DNA of 64,000 nucleotides from Roseibium album (lineage in GTDB: Bacteria; Pseudomonadota; Alphaproteobacteria; Rhizobiales; Stappiaceae), in NCBI RefSeq assembly GCF_001404515.1, contig NZ_CXWE01000004.1:501341-565340 (forward strand), in the 5' to 3' direction. Position 1 is the stretch's first letter. Every line of letters starts with the position of its first letter. Positions 8,981 through 19,422 of this stretch are shown here, one piece after another. The translations under genes were made by a program, and so were the position numbers. A model generated the notes under the pieces. That model did not search any database. It was given only the letters and a program-made list of their open reading frames with translations, and was not told the DNA's origin.

Positions 8981-10987
8981 TCAGGCAGCTCTGACTTCGG
9001 CCAGGAACTTCTCGACCTGTGCCTTGAGCTGTTCGGACTTGCTGCTAAGTTCAGATGCCGTCGCTGTCACCTGTGTCGCGGCCGATCCGGTTTCGCTGGC
9101 GGCTCGGGTCACCTCCAGAATGTTGGAGGTCACTTCACCGGTTCCAGCTGCTGCCTGTTCGACACTGAGAGCAATTTCCTGAGTTGCAGCGGTCTGCTCT
9201 TCGACAGCCGAGGCAATTCCCGAAGCAATCTCGTTGATGTCCGCAATCGTCTTGCCGATACTCTGAATTTCGGCCACCGCGCCTTCTGTCTCTGTCTGAA
9301 TGCTCGCGATTTGCTGACCGATTTCCTCCGTCGCCTTGCCTGTCTGACTGGCAAGATCCTTGACTTCAGCCGCAACAACGGCAAATCCCTTGCCTGCCTC
9401 TCCGGCCCGGGCTGCCTCGATAGTTGCATTGAGCGCAAGCAGGTTGGTTTGCTCCGCAATATCGGAAATCAGTTTGACGACATCGCCAATCTTCTGCGCT
9501 GCTATCGCCAGTCCCTGTACCTGCTGGTCGGTACTTGTGGCCTGCTCGACAGCCCGTCCTGCAATTTCAGCGGATTGAGACACCTGGCGGGAGATTTCCT
9601 GAATTGAACTGCTCAGTTCTTCGGTCGCACTCGCCACCGTCTGAACGTTTGCGGAGGCATTTTCTGCAGCATTTGCGACTGTCGATGCCCGGTCGTTTGT
9701 GTCACTTGCAATGTTCGACATGGAATGAGCGGTTGATTCCATTTCGGTGGAGGCCCCAGCAACTCCTCCCAGCAAGTCGGAAACACTTGTGTCGAATTCC
9801 TGTGTCAGGTTCTCGATTGCTCGGGAACGGGCTTCCCGCGTTTCAGCCTCCTTGGCCTCTTGATCGGAAAGCTCGTCCGCCTTGATCATGTTTTCCTTGA
9901 AGACCTGAACGGCTGCCGCCATCAGGCCGACTTCATCCTTGCGGTTCTGATCCGGAATTTCTGCGGTCTTGTCGCCTTCCGCCAGGGATTTCATCGAGAC
10001 TGTAATCGAATTGATCGGCTTGGAAATTCCCATCCCGATAAACCAGGCAGCCAGGGAACCAAGAAGGATACTGACGGTGACGATCGCAATCGTTACGGTA
10101 ACGGCAGTTTCAAGGGCGGCCGTTGTTTTTGGGCCGAGCGAATCCTGCTCTTTTTTCACGCCCAGCTTTAACTGCTCCATTTCCGAAGCAACCTTTGGCC
10201 CAACCGTATCAAGCGTCCCGGCGATGATGGCATTTCTCTGAAGTATTGTCTCGCGAACGTCGTTGAAGGCAGAAACGTACTGTACGAAGAGTTGTTCCGC
10301 TTCCTGCGCCAGCTCTCTGCGTTCCGGATTTTGCAACGAAGCGATCAGGGTTTCGTAATTGGCGGTAAATTCTTCGGATTCCTTGATTGCCCGTTCGAAG
10401 TCCGCCTGCTTGTTGGAAATCAGAAACTTGCCGGAATACAAACGCATCAACAGCAAATTGCGTTGCACATTTCCTGCATAATAGGCAGCCGTCGCATCAT
10501 CGTCATCATGCGCGCTTTTCATCACAGCCGTAAGGTCGCGCTCGATTTGCGGTCCAAATACATCGAGTGAGCCAAGAACCAGCTTGTTTCGCTCGTCCTG
10601 AAGCGACGTGACTTCACCAAATGCCTGGATGTATGCCTGCATTTCTTCGGACGCTACGGTGACCGTCTGTTTCTTGGCATCTGAATCGACCATTTCACCA
10701 AGTCTTCCGGCGAGATCCAGCGTGCTGGCCGCACGTTTTTCCACTGTCGCAATTGCGTCTTCGGAACCGTTGATAATGAAATTCTTGACCGCCAGCCGTG
10801 TTTCCAGAAGGTTCGCCTGAACCCGGCCCGCCTGGTTGGCCTGCAACGCAATTGAACGGTATCGCGTGAACTGGTCATTGCCGCTGCTCAGGTTCAGTGC
10901 GCCCGTTGCTCCCGTCACGACAAGAAGTAATAGTATTATTCCGAAGCCGCCGAAAATTTTCAGCGTGACGGGTATATTCTTGAGCAT
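8981..10987 (-). CDS. Methyl-accepting chemotaxis protein
   Basis: A transmembrane chemoreceptor of ~668 residues. TM1 lies at about residues 12-30 ([19 protein letters not shown]). A long helical periplasmic domain of about 270 residues follows; its length and content suggest a helical-bimodular-type sensor. TM2 at about 305-328 leads directly into HAMP ([20 protein letters not shown]). The cytoplasmic hairpin ends in the highly conserved tip ([26 protein letters not shown] is seen as consecutive short motifs). No CheR-binding pentapeptide ends the protein. The ATG at 10987 follows GAGGTGG at good spacing, while the GTG at 10996 sits inside that RBS, so 10987 is preferred. No other chemotaxis genes are in the window. 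The ligand is unknown. Confidence 0.93.
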   Translation of the reverse strand: MLKNIPVTLKIFGGFGIILLLLVVTGATGALNLSSGNDQFTRYRSIALQANQAGRVQANLLETRLAVKNFIINGSEDAIATVEKRAASTLDLAGRLGEMVDSDAKKQTVTVASEEMQAYIQAFGEVTSLQDERNKLVLGSLDVFGPQIERDLTAVMKSAHDDDDATAAYYAGNVQRNLLLMRLYSGKFLISNKQADFERAIKESEEFTANYETLIASLQNPERRELAQEAEQLFVQYVSAFNDVRETILQRNAIIAGTLDTVGPKVASEMEQLKLGVKKEQDSLGPKTTAALETAVTVTIAIVTVSILLGSLAAWFIGMGISKPINSITVSMKSLAEGDKTAEIPDQNRKDEVGLMAAAVQVFKENMIKADELSDQEAKEAETREARSRAIENLTQEFDTSVSDLLGGVAGASTEMESTAHSMSNIASDTNDRASTVANAAENASANVQTVASATEELSSSIQEISRQVSQSAEIAGRAVEQATSTDQQVQGLAIAAQKIGDVVKLISDIAEQTNLLALNATIEAARAGEAGKGFAVVAAEVKDLASQTGKATEEIGQQIASIQTETEGAVAEIQSIGKTIADINEIASGIASAVEEQTAATQEIALSVEQAAAGTGEVTSNILEVTRAASETGSAATQVTATASELSSKSEQLKAQVEKFLAEVRAA

Positions 10988-11593
10988 TTTTTCCACCTCG
11001 GAATACGAAAGAATGACTAGCGAACTGAGCGAATCGATAGCGATCGTGTAAGCGCTTACGTAGATGGAGCATTAATTCGCACTTAAGAAATTAACGCATC
11101 CTTACGGATTAACTTTTTCAACTTTAGCTAATTGAATATTCAAACACACCTGCAAAAATTGACAGGTAACTTTCTACCAGGTGATGAATTCCGGCGACCT
11201 GCTAAACCTTGAATATACATGGCCTAAAGTAGGAGACGCTTCGGCATCCGATCGACTTTTTTCGACAGGCCAACCCCTCCCCTGACGCAGTCCGAAGATG
11301 TCCGCATGGCCCGATGGCCAACCGATCTCGGCCCACCGTACAATTGGCTCCCCATGAAATGGCCGCAGAAATCTCAAGAATTGGCGTTGCTGAATTAAAT
11401 AAAGTCCAAATTATTTTACCATATATGAAAGATATAAATGCAATATCTTACATAACAATTTCATAATTTATTTCTTAATTACTTTCAAAACACTCATTAT
11501 GCGAGGCAGATCAATGCGGTCGTCAGAAGCAGTGATGCAGCTTGGCGTATCCCTATTCGTGAAGCAGGCCTGTCACACTTGAAATTCACACGA
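10988..11593. other. Intergenic region upstream of chemoreceptor, no gene seen
   Basis: This ~600-bp region lies upstream of the chemoreceptor and downstream of the racemase gene. It is AT-rich around 11060-11160 and 11390-11500. A 67-codon minus frame (11174-11377) has no RBS or similarity that I can recognise. It presumably holds the chemoreceptor promoter. I cannot assign a precise -35/-10 pair. Confidence 0.4.
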
Positions 11594-12292
11594 TCAACCG
11601 GTTTCCAGCGCGAATTTCAACGCTGCCCGAGCATGCAGAGTTGTTGTGTCAAATGAGGGAATGCTGAAGTCATCGGCTGATACCAGAAGCCCGATTTCCG
11701 TGCAGCCGAAAATGACACCGTCCGCCCCGGCTTCGTGTTCCTTTGCGACGATTTCAAGGAGCGTCTGCTTTGAGTCGGCCCAGATCTCTCCCTTGCACAA
11801 CTCTTCATAAATGATGCGATGAATTTCCGTTCGGTCGTCCGCATCCGGCACACGCACGTCGATGCCGTGTATGTCTTTCAAGTTTCCCTTGTAGAAGTCC
11901 TGCTCCATCGTGTAACCGGTTGCCAGGAGCAGAGGTGTCTTGCAGCCGTTTTCCGTGATCGAAGGCGCCGTCGCATCGGCAATGTGAAGAAGCGGAATGT
12001 TGACAGACGCCTCCACGTCTCCGGCCATCTTGTGCATCGTGTTTGTGCAGATGACCAGGCAATCCGCCCCGCCCCGCTCCAACTGACGGGCAGCGTTCAC
12101 CATCATGTCAGTCGCCCTGTCCCAGTCTCCCGATGCCTGTGCAGCCTCGATCTCGGCAAAATCAAAGGACCAGATGAGACATTGCGCCGAATGCAGTCCG
12201 CCCAGCTTTTCGCGGGCCATTCTGTTCAGGAACTGATAGTAGGTGACCGTGCTTTCCCAGCTCATTCCGCCAAGCAAACCGATGGTTTTCAT
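11594..12292 (-). CDS. Aspartate/glutamate racemase family protein
   Basis: A 232-residue PLP-independent amino-acid racemase of the Asp/Glu/hydantoin racemase superfamily. The N-terminus (KTIGLLGGMSWESTVTYY) and length are typical of the YgeA/aspartate racemase branch. The two catalytic cysteines are both present: Cys82 in VICTNTMHK and Cys197 in FGCTEIGLL. This pair abstracts and returns the alpha proton from opposite faces. The ATG is preceded by GGAAAGG. It is a single gene, divergent from the small secreted protein at 12351. The exact amino-acid substrate is not evident. Confidence 0.9.
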   Translation of the reverse strand: MKTIGLLGGMSWESTVTYYQFLNRMAREKLGGLHSAQCLIWSFDFAEIEAAQASGDWDRATDMMVNAARQLERGGADCLVICTNTMHKMAGDVEASVNIPLLHIADATAPSITENGCKTPLLLATGYTMEQDFYKGNLKDIHGIDVRVPDADDRTEIHRIIYEELCKGEIWADSKQTLLEIVAKEHEAGADGVIFGCTEIGLLVSADDFSIPSFDTTTLHARAALKFALETG

Positions 12293-12350
12293 GTTAGCCT
12301 TTCCGGGTTTTCAGTAAGCTGACTTTTTGATTCTGCAGACGGGGGAAAGC

Positions 12351-12824
12351 ATGCTTGATTCAATTTCTGAAGTTCGATTTTTTGATCATTTTTTTCAGAA
12401 GCTTACGAGAATTCTCTTGGGTGCCTTCCTCCTGATTTCGATCAGTCTAGGGGCTTCGGCACAATCCGTCTACGAGCCAGGACGCGGGACAGCGGACCGA
12501 AGCGGCATTTTGAACGCGATCCGTCCGATGCTGGAAGCGCGCGTCGGACCACCTGTTGAATTTGTCGTTGACTGGATGCGGGCCGGATCAGGCTGGGCCT
12601 TTGTCCAGGTCAGTCCACAGCGCCCGGGAGGCGGCGTCATCGACTTGAACAGAACGACATATGCAATGCAGGCGGAATACATGGATGGCCTCATGACATT
12701 CGCCCTGCTGCGTTACCAGTACAATCGATGGAACCTGATCGACTTTGCCGTGGGTCCGACCGATGTTTTCTGGCATGGCGATCCGCTCTACGCTCAGGTG
12801 CCGCCAGGCCTGCTGCCATATTGA
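12351..12824 (+). CDS. Secreted hypothetical protein
   Basis: A 157-residue protein with an N-terminal basic/hydrophobic signal peptide (LTRILLGAFLLISISLGASAQ) and likely cleavage after ASA. The mature part is rich in aromatic residues (VVDWMRAGSGWAFVQVSPQRPGGG, WNLIDFAVGPTDVFWHG) and resembles small alphaproteobacterial periplasmic proteins of unknown function. The ATG at 12351 is preceded by GGGGGAAAG; an upstream in-frame codon at 12327 is less likely. It is divergent from the racemase. No domain name can be given. Confidence 0.75.
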   Translation: MLDSISEVRFFDHFFQKLTRILLGAFLLISISLGASAQSVYEPGRGTADRSGILNAIRPMLEARVGPPVEFVVDWMRAGSGWAFVQVSPQRPGGGVIDLNRTTYAMQAEYMDGLMTFALLRYQYNRWNLIDFAVGPTDVFWHGDPLYAQVPPGLLPY

Positions 12825-12921
12825 GTGTCACGTTCCTGGAAAACAGCATCCTGATCCCGGGCGAGCGCTCCCCTCGCGGCAAGTCTCCTGGTGCGCCATG
12901 CACGAGCGCAACAACGGAACC

Positions 12922-13386
12922 ATGCTCATGAATTCGACAAGCGATACAAAAGACCCTGCTGCTCACTACTGGCATCTTTGGACCGATATTGACGGCGTCA
13001 CACACCAGTCCCATTGCCGGTTCTCCAATTTTGAACTGCAGAGTTTCGCCCCACCGGCCAGCGACCTCTGGGTAAAACGCCTTGCAGCCGATCCTCAGGA
13101 CATCACGATACTGGTCCTTCAGCCCGGGACGTTGAGGTGGCACCGCAATCCGAAGCCGCAGTGGATCGTTCCGCTCTCGGGAACCTGGTTCGTTGAGAGC
13201 ATGGATGGGACCCGTGTGGAAATGGGCCCCGGCATGGCTTCATTTGGTGAAGACCAGCTCTCCAGGCCCGGTGCCAACGGACGGGAGGGACACCTGTCGG
13301 GTGTTGTAGGCGATGAACCTTGTGTCCTGCTGTTGATCCAGGTGACCGATACTCCGAGGACAGACGCTGCTTGCAGGCTGGACTGA
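12922..13386 (+). CDS. Cupin-like protein
   Basis: About 154 residues with a probable double-stranded beta-helix: alternating beta segments DITILVLQPGTLRWHRNPKPQW, IVPLSGTWFVESMDG and EMGPGMASFGEDQ resemble cupin motif 1 and motif 2 spacing. The metal-binding His/Glu set is only partly present (one His in LRWHRN, Glu in SFGEDQ), so metal dependence is uncertain. The start is unclear: ATG at 12922 or 12898. Neither has a strong RBS. It is followed, convergently, by the channel gene. Function unknown. Confidence 0.6.
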   Translation: MLMNSTSDTKDPAAHYWHLWTDIDGVTHQSHCRFSNFELQSFAPPASDLWVKRLAADPQDITILVLQPGTLRWHRNPKPQWIVPLSGTWFVESMDGTRVEMGPGMASFGEDQLSRPGANGREGHLSGVVGDEPCVLLLIQVTDTPRTDAACRLD

Positions 13387-13412
13387 AATCTGACCGGCCC
13401 TCTGAATAAAGA

Positions 13413-14699
13413 CTACCGGGCGGGATCCTTGTCCGTTTCATCGTCCTTGTCGAATGAAAGCTCCGGTTCTTCGCTCATCTCGTCTGCAGAAGCATAGACC
13501 CCGGCCTGCTGAAGCTCTTCTTCTGCAAGTTCGCCAAGCACCTTCTTGCCGGCAGCGACACGCTCGCGCGCTTCGTCCATGATCTTTTTGGCAAGCGTTT
13601 CGTCCCTGTTCATGAGTTCCTGGAGCGTGTCGGACTCAAGCACAAGCAACTGACAGTCCCGGTAGGCCGTTACGGTTGCCGTTCGGCGGCTTTGATTGAT
13701 GAGAGCCAGCTCTCCAAAGAAACTTCCTTCTCCTAGATAAACCGTTTCATGTTGCAGCTTGATCGCCACTTCACCTTCCGAAATGAAATACATCCGGTCA
13801 GCCACGTCGCCTTTTTCTGCTATCACCCCGCCTTTGCGAATTGCCTGTGCCTGCAGGAGTTTTGAAACTTCCGCGATTTCGGTTGCCTTCAGGTCTTCGA
13901 ACAGCGGGACACGGGCGACCATCGACCAGGTGACAACAAAATCCCTGCTGTGAATTTCGCGCGCGAATGCGGAAGCGATAATTCCCACGGGCAGCGCAAT
14001 CAGGCCATACCCCATCAGCATGACCACGCTGCCAACGATTTTCCCGAGGTTGCTGACCGGTACGACGTCCCCATAGCCCACAGTCGTGATCGTCGTGATT
14101 GCCCAGTAGATGCCGTGAAGAATGCTACGGAATTTCTCGGGCTGAACGTCATGTTCTACGAGATACATCAGGGTCGCCGACAACAGGATCACACCGCTGA
14201 TGATCATGCTTGAACCCAGAAGCGCCTTCCTCTCACCGACGACAGCCGAAATCAGCGACCGGAGCGCCGGTGAATAGCGTGCGAGTTTCAGGAACCTGAG
14301 CAATCGAAGGATGACGACGATTGTGAAGGCCTGATTGGGCAGGAAGAGAACGAACAGAAGCGGAAGGGCTCCGATCAGATCGATGATCGCATCGGGATGA
14401 GCCGCATAACGCAGTCGAGACCACAACGGACCATAACGACGAAGCGGCGGGTGCAGATCGGCAACATAAAGCCGCAATATGTACTCTATGAGGAAAATGA
14501 ACCCGCTGCCGAGCTGAAGAAACCGCAAATGGTGGCCAAAAGTTGTGCGCACCTGAGGCACCGTTTCCAACACCGCCAGACCTATGTTCAGCAGAATCAG
14601 GAAAATCAGGAAATGACTCAAAGTACGGGCTGCGACCTTTCGTTTGCCCGTGTCCTCAAGCACTTCATAAAGAGCCCGTTTGAAACTTTCGTCCTGCAC
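13413..14699 (-). CDS. Cyclic nucleotide-gated potassium channel (MlotiK1-like)
   Basis: A 428-residue six-helix ion channel. S1-S4 span about residues 20-165, with an S4-like arginine row (VILRLLRFLKLARYSPALRSL). The pore loop holds the potassium selectivity filter TTVGYGD, followed by S6 (LMGYGLIALPVGIIASAFA). A C-terminal cyclic-nucleotide-binding domain follows, with the phosphate-binding cassette GEGSFFGELALINQSRRTATVTA read as FFGEL...RRTATV. The architecture matches the Mesorhizobium MlotiK1 channel; the C-terminal ~45 acidic residues (EEPELSFDKDDETDKD) are an addition. It starts with GTG at 14699 preceded by GGAGCG. Monocistronic; convergent with the cupin gene, 26 bp apart. Confidence 0.93.
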   Translation of the reverse strand: MQDESFKRALYEVLEDTGKRKVAARTLSHFLIFLILLNIGLAVLETVPQVRTTFGHHLRFLQLGSGFIFLIEYILRLYVADLHPPLRRYGPLWSRLRYAAHPDAIIDLIGALPLLFVLFLPNQAFTIVVILRLLRFLKLARYSPALRSLISAVVGERKALLGSSMIISGVILLSATLMYLVEHDVQPEKFRSILHGIYWAITTITTVGYGDVVPVSNLGKIVGSVVMLMGYGLIALPVGIIASAFAREIHSRDFVVTWSMVARVPLFEDLKATEIAEVSKLLQAQAIRKGGVIAEKGDVADRMYFISEGEVAIKLQHETVYLGEGSFFGELALINQSRRTATVTAYRDCQLLVLESDTLQELMNRDETLAKKIMDEARERVAAGKKVLGELAEEELQQAGVYASADEMSEEPELSFDKDDETDKDPAR

Positions 14700-14890
14700 T
14701 GCGCGCTCCGTATTGAAAAATCAGCGATTTCATGAATAGCCGAATATCGTTTCAGGACAAAATCATCCGTTCGGGTCTTCACGCATACCGCGCGATTCCG
14801 TGAGAGCCGGTTCCGCGAACGTGATTGGGCAAATTTGTCGCAGGCCCCATTTCTATGGATGTGGGCGACACAACTCGTCAGGAGGGAATT

Positions 14891-15016
14891 ATGACAATTG
14901 AAACCAACAAGGTCCGCGCAGCGGAGACGTCACCTCACCACATCGTGCTGAAAATGCTGATCGTGTCGACATTCCTGGCCGCAATCGCGATGGCCGTCAC
15001 CGCAGCTCTGAACTGA
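14891..15016 (+). CDS. 41-residue single-pass membrane protein
   Basis: A very small ORF with a strong RBS (GGAGGGAATT before ATG). It encodes a charged N-terminus followed by one hydrophobic helix (MLIVSTFLAAIAMAVTAALN) that ends the protein. It is followed 20 bp later by a good terminator, which supports a real independent transcript. Function unknown. An upstream in-frame start at 14825 lacks an RBS. Confidence 0.65.
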   Translation: MTIETNKVRAAETSPHHIVLKMLIVSTFLAAIAMAVTAALN

Positions 15017-15036
15017 CCGGCACCACGGTCCTGATG

Positions 15037-15067
15037 AAAAAAGCGTGCCCAGTTGGCACGCTTTTTC
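15037..15067. terminator. Bidirectional rho-independent terminator
   Basis: Stem GCGTGCC / GGCACGC with a five-base loop (15043-15061). It is flanked by AAAAAA on the left and TTTTTC on the right, so it has a U-tract in both directions. It lies between the convergent small membrane protein gene (ends 15016) and alaS (ends 15093), and should stop both. Confidence 0.9.
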
Positions 15068-15092
15068 ATTTCTCAAAGTCATCGATACCAAA

Positions 15093-17750
15093 TCACATTG
15101 CGCTCAGGTGAGTCTCGATCGCCGCAATCGCGCTGTCCGCCTTTGCGCCATCCGGTCCCCCGGCCTGTGCCATGTCCGGACGGCCTCCGCCGCCCCGTCC
15201 TCCAAGCGCTTCCGATCCGATGCGCACCAGATCCACCGCGTTCACCTTTTCCGTCAGATCCTTGGTGACTGCGGTCACGATCGCCGCCTTGCCATCTTCG
15301 GCGACGTTGATCAGTACGATCACCCCTGACCCGAGCTGGGCCTTGGCCTCGTCAGCCATGCCCTTCAAGTCCTTCGGATTGATGCCTTCAACCGTGCGTG
15401 CCATCAATTTGAAGGCACCAGCATCCTTGATCGGCGCAGTTCCGTTGCCGCCTCCGCCCATCGCGAGCTTTTTCTTGGCATCAGCAAGTTCCTTTTCCAA
15501 CTTGCGGCGTTCATCCACAAGCTGGGAGACCCTGGCCGGCACATCATCGGCGCCGATCTTCAAAAGTGCCGCGATTGCGCGCATGCGCTTGTCCTGCGCA
15601 TCAAGATAGGAACGCGCTTCAGCGCCCGTAAGTGCCTCGATCCGGCGCACACCGGCGGCAACTGCACCTTCGGAAACAAGCGTCACCAGTCCGATGTCGC
15701 CGGTCCGCTTGACATGGGTACCGCCGCAAAGTTCCAGGGAATAGGGCTTGCCTTCCCGTGACCCGTGCAATGCCGTTCCCATCGAGACAACGCGCACTTC
15801 ATCACCGTATTTTTCACCGAAAAGCGCCATCGCACCGGCCTCGATGGCATCATCGACCGCCATCAGGCGTGTCTCGACCGGAGCATTCTGCAGGATGATC
15901 TCGTTTGCATAGGTCTCGACTGTCGCCAGTTCGCTGTCATCCATCGGCTTTGGGTGAGAGAAGTCGAACCGCAAACGGTCCGGCGAGACCAGAGACCCTT
16001 TTTGTGCCACATGCGTGCCGAGCACTTCACGAAGAGCCTCGTGAACAAGGTGTGTCGCGGAATGGTTTGCCCGCACAGCGCTGCGCCGGGCGTGGTCAAC
16101 CTTCAGCTCCAGAGCAAGGCCGGGGACGAGCTCTCCGTCCTCAACCGTGACACTGTGGACAAAAAGACCATCGGCTTTTTTCTGCGTGTTGGTCACCGTA
16201 GCTTTCAGACCGGCTGCAAGCATCTCTCCGGTATCACCGACCTGACCACCGCTTTCACCATAGAACGGTGTCTGGTTCAGAACGACGAAGCCGCTTTCAC
16301 CGGCGGACAGTTTTTCGATTTCCATATCTTCAGAGGCAAGCGCAACAACAACACCTTCCGCGCGCTCGGTCTCGTAGCCGAGAAAATCCGTCGCGCCGTG
16401 TTTTTCCTTCAAGGCAAACCAGACGGCCTCGGTAGCGGCCCCTCCGGCCCCGGACCAGGCAGCGCGAGCTTCGGCTTTCTGGCGCTCCATCGCGGCATCA
16501 AAACCGTCGGTATCGACGGATATGTCGCGCGCGCGCAGCGCGTCCTGTGTCAGGTCGAGCGGGAAGCCATATGTGTCGTAAAGCTTGAAGGCCGTTTCAC
16601 CGTCAAGCTGGCCACCGGCCGTCAGATCGTCCGTTGCGGTGTCGAGCAACCCAAGGCCGCGTTCCAGCGTCTTGCGGAACCGGGTCTCTTCCAGCTTCAG
16701 CGTTTCGGTGATCAGGTCCTCTGCGCGAGACAGTTCCGGATAGGCACGTCCCATTTCACGCACGAGTGTCGGCACCAGCTTGTGCATGAGGGGTTCAGCC
16801 GCACCAAGGAGATGCGCGTGGCGCATCCCCCTTCGCATGATACGGCGCAGCACGTAGCCCCGGCCCTCATTGGAGGGCAATACACCATCAGCGATCAGAA
16901 AACTTGTCGAGCGCAGATGATCAGCAATCACCCGATGACTGCCGAGCGCAGCACCGGCAGCTTCGACATTCGTTTCATGTTCCGACGCAGCGATCAGCGC
17001 CTTGAACAGGTCGATATCGTAGTTGTTGTGGACGCCCTGCAATATGGTCGCCAGTCTCTCGATACCCATGCCCGTATCAATCGAGGGACGCGGCAGGTCG
17101 AGACGTTCATCGCTCGTCTGCTCGTATTGCATGAAGACGAGGTTCCATATCTCGATGAAACGGTCGCCATCCTCTTCGGCGGAACCTGGAGGACCACCCC
17201 AGATATGATCGCCGTGGTCGTAAAAGATTTCCGAACACGGACCGCAGGGTCCTGTATCACCCATGGACCAGAAATTGTCCGACGTTGGAATACGGATAAT
17301 CCTGTCATCGCTGAGGCCGGCAATTTTCTTCCAGAATCCGGCAGCTGCCTCGTCCTGAGAATAAACGGTTACGAGAAGCCGGTCCTCGGGCAACCCGTAT
17401 TCCTTCGTGATCAGGTTCCAGGCAAGCTCGATTGCTCTTTCCTTGAAGTAGTCTCCAAAGGAGAAATTGCCGAGCATCTCGAAGAACGTGTGGTGACGGG
17501 CGGTGTAACCGACATTGTCCAGATCGTTATGCTTCCCGCCGGCACGGACAACCTTCTGGGCGGTCACAGCGCGCGAATAGGGGCGTGTTTCCAGCCCCGT
17601 AAAAACGTTCTTGAACTGGTTCATGCCCGCATTCGCGAACATCAGGGTCGGGTCATTGCGCGGAACCAGCGGTCCGGACTCAACCACTTCGTGATCGTTT
17701 TTCTTGAAAAAGTCCAGAAAGGTAGAACGGATTTCATTTACGCCGGTCAT
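15093..17750 (-). CDS. alaS: Alanyl-tRNA synthetase
   Basis: An 885-residue class II synthetase that charges tRNA-Ala, with full editing capacity. The N-terminal catalytic core contains [23 protein letters not shown] and [13 protein letters not shown]. The editing domain contains the zinc-binding HSATHLVHE (HxxxH) and [13 protein letters not shown] motifs. The C-terminal C-Ala/DHHA1-like part ends with the Gly-rich [16 protein letters not shown]. The length equals the bacterial norm. It follows recA on the same strand, an order conserved in many alphaproteobacteria, but a terminator lies between them. The RBS is weak (GAGACC). Confidence 0.98.
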   Translation of the reverse strand: MTGVNEIRSTFLDFFKKNDHEVVESGPLVPRNDPTLMFANAGMNQFKNVFTGLETRPYSRAVTAQKVVRAGGKHNDLDNVGYTARHHTFFEMLGNFSFGDYFKERAIELAWNLITKEYGLPEDRLLVTVYSQDEAAAGFWKKIAGLSDDRIIRIPTSDNFWSMGDTGPCGPCSEIFYDHGDHIWGGPPGSAEEDGDRFIEIWNLVFMQYEQTSDERLDLPRPSIDTGMGIERLATILQGVHNNYDIDLFKALIAASEHETNVEAAGAALGSHRVIADHLRSTSFLIADGVLPSNEGRGYVLRRIMRRGMRHAHLLGAAEPLMHKLVPTLVREMGRAYPELSRAEDLITETLKLEETRFRKTLERGLGLLDTATDDLTAGGQLDGETAFKLYDTYGFPLDLTQDALRARDISVDTDGFDAAMERQKAEARAAWSGAGGAATEAVWFALKEKHGATDFLGYETERAEGVVVALASEDMEIEKLSAGESGFVVLNQTPFYGESGGQVGDTGEMLAAGLKATVTNTQKKADGLFVHSVTVEDGELVPGLALELKVDHARRSAVRANHSATHLVHEALREVLGTHVAQKGSLVSPDRLRFDFSHPKPMDDSELATVETYANEIILQNAPVETRLMAVDDAIEAGAMALFGEKYGDEVRVVSMGTALHGSREGKPYSLELCGGTHVKRTGDIGLVTLVSEGAVAAGVRRIEALTGAEARSYLDAQDKRMRAIAALLKIGADDVPARVSQLVDERRKLEKELADAKKKLAMGGGGNGTAPIKDAGAFKLMARTVEGINPKDLKGMADEAKAQLGSGVIVLINVAEDGKAAIVTAVTKDLTEKVNAVDLVRIGSEALGGRGGGGRPDMAQAGGPDGAKADSAIAAIETHLSAM

Positions 17751-17940
17751 TCGGGTCTCACATCAGTGCCTGCCCTTGGTAATTCGGGCCAATTGAAAAT
17801 CTAAAGGTGCGAAGGCCCCATTTCAGGGTCCACACCGGAACTGCCTTTTAACTTTGACCTCAAACCCTGTCCAGCAATTGAGCACGTCCTGACAAAGTCA
17901 GAGCACTCCATGAGTGCTGGTCCTTTTCCGAGAGACAATG

Positions 17941-17972
17941 AAAAAGGCTTTCTCCGAAACGGGAGAAAGCCT
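17941..17972 (-). terminator. recA rho-independent terminator
   Basis: Ten-base-pair stem GGCTTTCTCC / GGAGAAAGCC with a six-base loop (17946-17971). On the minus strand it is followed by TTTTTC. It lies 49 bp downstream of the recA stop, so it should end the recA transcript before alaS. Confidence 0.9.
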
Positions 17973-18020
17973 CTATCAAATCGCGCAAGTCACCGATACT
18001 AAGTATGCAAAAACAATATC

Positions 18021-19106
18021 TTAGCTTTGATCGTCAACCAGATCTTCAGCGCTTTCAGCCGCTTCAGGGTCAATGATCGCTTCCGCAATCAGGCCCGCAT
18101 TCTGACGGATGGCCAGTTCAATTTCCTCCGCAATTTCCGAATTGTCCTTCAGAAACTGCTTGGCATTCTCCCTGCCCTGACCGAGGCGCTGGCTGTTGTA
18201 GGAGAACCACGAACCGGACTTTTCGACAACATTGCCTTTGACGCCGAGGTCGATGAGTTCACCCATCTTGGAAACGCCTTCGCCATAGACGATATCAAAT
18301 TCAACCTGCCGGAAGGGAGGGGCAAGCTTGTTCTTGACCACTTTCACACGTGTCTGGTTTCCGACGACCTCGTCACGATCCTTGATCGCGCCTATCCGGC
18401 GAATGTCGAGACGGACGGAGGCATAGAACTTCAGCGCATTACCACCTGTTGTGGTTTCGGGAGACCCGAACATCACACCGATCTTCATACGGATCTGGTT
18501 GATGAAGACGACCATGCACTTTGACTTGGAAATCGAAGCCGTGAGTTTGCGCAGGGCCTGGCTCATCAGGCGGGCCTGCATGCCGGGCAAACTGTCACCC
18601 ATCTCGCCTTCCAGCTCGGCCTTCGGCGTCAGAGCGGCAACGGAGTCAACGACCAGTACATCGACCGCGCCCGACCGGACCAGCGTGTCGGCGATCTCCA
18701 GAGCCTGTTCACCGGCATCCGGCTGCGATATCAGCAAGTTGTCGATATCGACACCAAGCTTGCGGGCATAGAGAGGATCAAGAGCATGCTCTGCATCTAT
18801 GAAAGCGCAGATACCGCCCTCTTTCTGGGCTTCGGCGACGGTATGCAGGGCAAGCGTTGTCTTGCCGGAAGACTCAGGGCCGTAAATCTCGACAACACGG
18901 CCGCGCGGCAATCCACCGATCCCGAGTGCAATATCAAGACCCAGGGACCCGGTCGAAACAGATTGAACCTCAACAACCTGCCCCTGCCCCATCCGCATGA
19001 TGGATCCTTTGCCAAAGGAGCGTTCAATCTGGCTGAGCGCTGCATCCAGCGCTTTTGTCTTATCCATCTGGCTGCTTTCTACGAGACGAAGTGTATTTTG
19101 CGACAT
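18021..19106 (-). CDS. recA: Recombinase A
   Basis: A 361-residue strand-exchange ATPase of homologous recombination and co-protease for LexA. The Walker A motif [10 protein letters not shown], Walker B region [13 protein letters not shown], loop L1/L2 elements and the C-terminal acidic tail are all present. The ATG at 19106 follows AAGGAGCG. The gene is transcribed alone: a terminator follows at 17941-17972, and candidate LexA-type sites lie upstream. Divergent from psuK. Confidence 0.98.
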   Translation of the reverse strand: MSQNTLRLVESSQMDKTKALDAALSQIERSFGKGSIMRMGQGQVVEVQSVSTGSLGLDIALGIGGLPRGRVVEIYGPESSGKTTLALHTVAEAQKEGGICAFIDAEHALDPLYARKLGVDIDNLLISQPDAGEQALEIADTLVRSGAVDVLVVDSVAALTPKAELEGEMGDSLPGMQARLMSQALRKLTASISKSKCMVVFINQIRMKIGVMFGSPETTTGGNALKFYASVRLDIRRIGAIKDRDEVVGNQTRVKVVKNKLAPPFRQVEFDIVYGEGVSKMGELIDLGVKGNVVEKSGSWFSYNSQRLGQGRENAKQFLKDNSEIAEEIELAIRQNAGLIAEAIIDPEAAESAEDLVDDQS

Positions 19107-19167
19107 AGCTTACGCTCCTTATTCCACGACGGACGCGTTGTTTCAATGGATGGGTTTGTACACTATT

Positions 19168-19188
19168 TGTTCTCAATAAACAAGAACA
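19168..19188. promoter_or_regulatory. Candidate SOS/regulatory dyad upstream of recA
   Basis: A perfect inverted repeat TGTTCT-N9-AGAACA lies 62-82 bp upstream of the recA start. It contains the GTTC/GAAC half-sites used by alphaproteobacterial LexA, but the known box is a direct repeat GTTC-N7-GTTC, so this dyad is not a canonical match. A LexA or other operator is possible. Confidence 0.35.
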
Positions 19189-19224
19189 GCAAACTGCTTG
19201 GTTTTAATACGGAAATTATACTTT

Positions 19225-19239
19225 GTTTCCAATATGTTC
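19225..19239 (+). promoter_or_regulatory. Candidate LexA box (GTTT-N7-GTTC)
   Basis: GTTTCCAATATGTTC matches the alphaproteobacterial LexA direct repeat GTTC-N7-GTTC with one mismatch. It sits 119-133 bp upstream of recA, in the divergent recA/psuK gap. The distance is somewhat long for recA autoregulation, so the call is tentative. Confidence 0.35.
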
Positions 19240-19422
19240 TCATTTTTGTCAAATAAGATACCGTTGCGTTAGAAAAGAATGGAAACATATCGTGATTCTG
19301 TCTTCCGGCAGAATCGCGTCACCCGCCGAACAGGTTGCCGCAGTCTTGATGATCTGCTAGCCCGCAGGTTTTCCCGGTCCCGGTCAAAAGACCGGCCTGC
19401 TCTAGACGGAAGTGCCATACCT

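Noticed and set aside
13950-14735. Plus-strand frames within the channel gene
   Set aside because: Antisense to the cyclic-nucleotide-gated channel with the TVGYGD filter.
15765-17804. 679-codon plus-strand open frame
   Set aside because: It lies antisense to alaS, whose minus-strand product is an unmistakable, full-length alanyl-tRNA synthetase.
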